Shown in pieces: positions 62,760 to 64,000 of a stretch of 64,000 bases of DNA. The notes beneath the pieces are model-generated. The model ran no database searches, was not told where the DNA came from, and saw nothing but the letters and a program-made list of their open reading frames with translations. The stretch's first letter is position 1. Every line of letters starts with the position of its first letter. The position numbers and the translations under genes are program-made. The DNA is from Galeruca laticollis (lineage: Eukaryota > Arthropoda > Insecta > Coleoptera > Chrysomelidae): positions 23,495,114 through 23,559,113 of the forward strand of contig OY998179.1 of the NCBI GenBank assembly GCA_963921935.1, in the 5' to 3' direction.

Positions 62760-63225
62760 TATACTAAGCCGGTTCTGGGACGGAAGTCGGCCATGTTGGA
62801 TTTCGTTGACTGTGCGCGCGCACCGGAAGTGGCATCCATCTTGTGTCAATGGCGGACGTGTTGGTGTGACGTGTGTCGTATCCATCTTGTGTCAATGGCG
62901 GGTCGTTGGCGAGTATTTCGAATGTCGCGACTGTGACGGCATCCATCTTCTGTGACGTCAATCATGGTCCACATGTGTGACGTAGCACTTCCAATTTGGT
63001 GGGTTGTGTCGTTGGCGGGTGATTCGAATGTCGCGACGGCATCTTCTGTGACGTCAGTAAAATCCCTACGGCATCCATCTTCTGTGACGTCAATCGTGGT
63101 CCACCACAACACTTCCAATTTATAAAATTGAAAAAATGGTCGACCGTGAGATTCGAACTCACGACACACACAGCGACTTTCTCGTTCCTAACACAGTCCC
63201 TAACCGTTGCGCTATCGCAGGGGGT
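62760..63225 (-). mobile_element. tRNA-derived SINE-like unit with repetitive body
   Basis: On the minus strand a tRNA-like head (63224 to about 63138) has box A-like TAGCGCAACGGTTAGGG and box B-like GTTCGAATCTC inside a paired T-arm (CGTGAG/CTCACG). A T6 run follows (Pol III stop). The acceptor ends do not pair, so it is not a working tRNA. Downstream (63120 to 62760) is a GC-richer body of irregular repeats. ACGTCACAGAAGATGGATGC recurs, with TGACGTCA at several sites, plus CGCGACATTCGAA and CGCCAACGAC blocks. Confidence 0.55.
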
Positions 63226-63356
63226 GAGAAAAATAATAATTACAAAGACAGTATTTAATGGATTAATGGGGAGGTGTGAGGGGTTTTATAACAAATTTCT
63301 TCACAGGTCTTTATGAGAAAAAACCGTTCCGTCCGACTAGGAGGTTGAGACATTAT

Positions 63357-63376
63357 TGTGTGTGTGTGTGTGTGTG
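63357..63376. repeat. (TG)10 microsatellite
   Basis: Ten uninterrupted TG pairs in intronic DNA between the SINE-like unit and the small ORF pair. Confidence 0.9.
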
Positions 63377-63429
63377 GAGATACACAAAATATAGGACACT
63401 AATATATCTGTAAACGAATCAGTTGTAGT

Positions 63430-63744
63430 ATGTCATTAGTTGAGTATAGACGTCTATTTGAGGAGTTTATTATAAAAATAGATCGATTGAATAAGGATGT
63501 AATATTTTATGAAGAAAAACGAAGGGTTATGAAGCAAATTGCAAACCTGTGCCTTTCTGCTGCTGATACTACCGACTCAGATCAAAAGAAGTGGGAGAAG
63601 CTTACAATAAATTGGGTGCCAGACGAATTACAAAACGGAGCTCGACGACAGGAGATTTCAAGTGCTGTAGATTATATCTTTAGATGTCCGCAAACAACAA
63701 CATATCCATTAAACAGAATTCAACCTACAAAGCTTTCACCATGA
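63430..63744 (+). CDS. Hypothetical 104-aa protein, first of an overlapping pair
   Basis: Not recognised. It opens MSLVEYRRLFEEFIIKIDRL, a charged amphipathic helix likely to form a coiled coil, and continues EEKRRVMKQIANLCLSAADT. A WEKLTINWVPDEL segment follows, then QNGARRQEISSAVDYIF. It has no signal peptide or transmembrane helix. It has no in-frame damage, which is unusual among its transposon neighbours. Its last 61 bases overlap the next ORF in another frame, a compact arrangement rare in insect genes but common in viruses and mobile elements. It runs opposite to the host gene. It may belong to an element continuing past the window. Confidence 0.4.
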   Translation: MSLVEYRRLFEEFIIKIDRLNKDVIFYEEKRRVMKQIANLCLSAADTTDSDQKKWEKLTINWVPDELQNGARRQEISSAVDYIFRCPQTTTYPLNRIQPTKLSP

Positions 63745-63920
63745 TCAATATAACCAACACTAGCAGCATGTTCCATAGTATGAAAAATGAACTTAATAAT
63801 ATATTTTCAATGACTCTATGTATATTATTAGCATTCATATTCGTTTTATTATTTAAAATTTTACCAAAAATTGTTAAACGTAAATTTAAATCTTCATGTA
63901 ATATATCCGCTGATGAGTAG
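63684..63920 (+). CDS. Hypothetical 78-aa tail-anchored protein, second of an overlapping pair
   Basis: Not recognised. It starts MSANNNISIKQNSTYKAFTM inside the preceding ORF. After an Asn/Ser-rich head it has one transmembrane helix (MTLCILLAFIFVLLFKILP), then a basic patch KIVKRKFKSS and an acidic end. This suggests a membrane-inserted protein with its C-terminus in the cytosol or nucleoplasm. AATAAA follows the stop at about 63931, a possible polyadenylation signal. A later Met (MINITNTSS, 63741) could be the true start and would remove most of the overlap. Confidence 0.4.
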   Translation: MSANNNISIKQNSTYKAFTMINITNTSSMFHSMKNELNNIFSMTLCILLAFIFVLLFKILPKIVKRKFKSSCNISADE

Positions 63921-64000
63921 ATTGGGTGTTTTAATAAAAAAAAATCCACTTTAAAAAAATAATTTATTATTGATATAATAATTACAAAGGTAATGTAGTA

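Noticed and set aside
62764..63171. Three overlapping minus-strand frames of 65-107 aa
   Set aside because: They translate the irregular repeat body of the SINE-like unit and repeat the same peptide words.
63138..63224. Functional tRNA gene on the minus strand
   Set aside because: The T-arm and boxes look right, but acceptor ends do not pair and the anticodon arm is poor; better as a SINE head.

Overview
This is insect nuclear DNA, AT-rich and packed with nested mobile elements. The only clear host gene is a methuselah-like class-B GPCR on the minus strand. Five exons (59688-59766, 59405-59583, 46459-46624, 35531-35731, 618-789) encode transmembrane helices 3-7 and the cytoplasmic tail. All four joins keep the reading frame, and no exon carries a stop. 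The 5' exons, for the ectodomain and TM1-2, were not found and probably lie beyond the right edge. Methuselah-like receptors are insect-type. I cannot settle the order: an RTE tail motif near 46.0 kb is common in Lepidoptera but is not diagnostic.

The introns are a transposon archive. Intron TM7/tail (790-35530) holds two decayed RNase-H-bearing LINEs (978-6480) and a Sailor-like (DD82E-spaced) Tc1/mariner relic (8497-10219). It also holds a pogo-like element (10317-17421), which was invaded by a TIR element encoding a CXC-domain protein (14114-16330), itself invaded by a fold-back (14385-14939). Next come an inverted-dimer Penelope-like element (18526-21639), a second pogo-like relic broken up by LINE pieces (21732 to about 25.9 kb), and a piggyBac element (about 26.05-34.85 kb). 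That piggyBac is split by a young BEL/Pao LTR retrotransposon (26936-33147) with a 1775-aa ORF and near-identical LTRs.

Intron TM5/TM6-7 (35732-46458) holds a decayed ZMYM-type hAT (from 36174) carrying a non-autonomous TIR element (36275-38036) and a snap-back hairpin (39638-39855). Two long-TIR mariner-type elements follow end to end (41010-43459 degraded, 43462-45954 intact), then an RTE tail relic. Intron TM4/TM5 (46625-59404) holds a degenerate satellite with a MITE, a third pogo-like relic, gypsy pol debris, a Jockey/CR1-type LINE split by a fold-back plus 118-bp-satellite element, and a decayed piggyBac with both TTAA duplications.

Right of the TM3 exon lie a second hAT (60236 to about 62575) with an intron, a tRNA-derived SINE-like block with repeated TGACGTCA, and a pair of overlapping small plus-strand ORFs (63430-63920) of unknown origin. 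No CRISPR, rRNA or standard tRNA gene was seen. Most elements are dead. The BEL/Pao element and the mariner-type element at 43462-45954 are the only two with intact full-length ORFs and both ends present.
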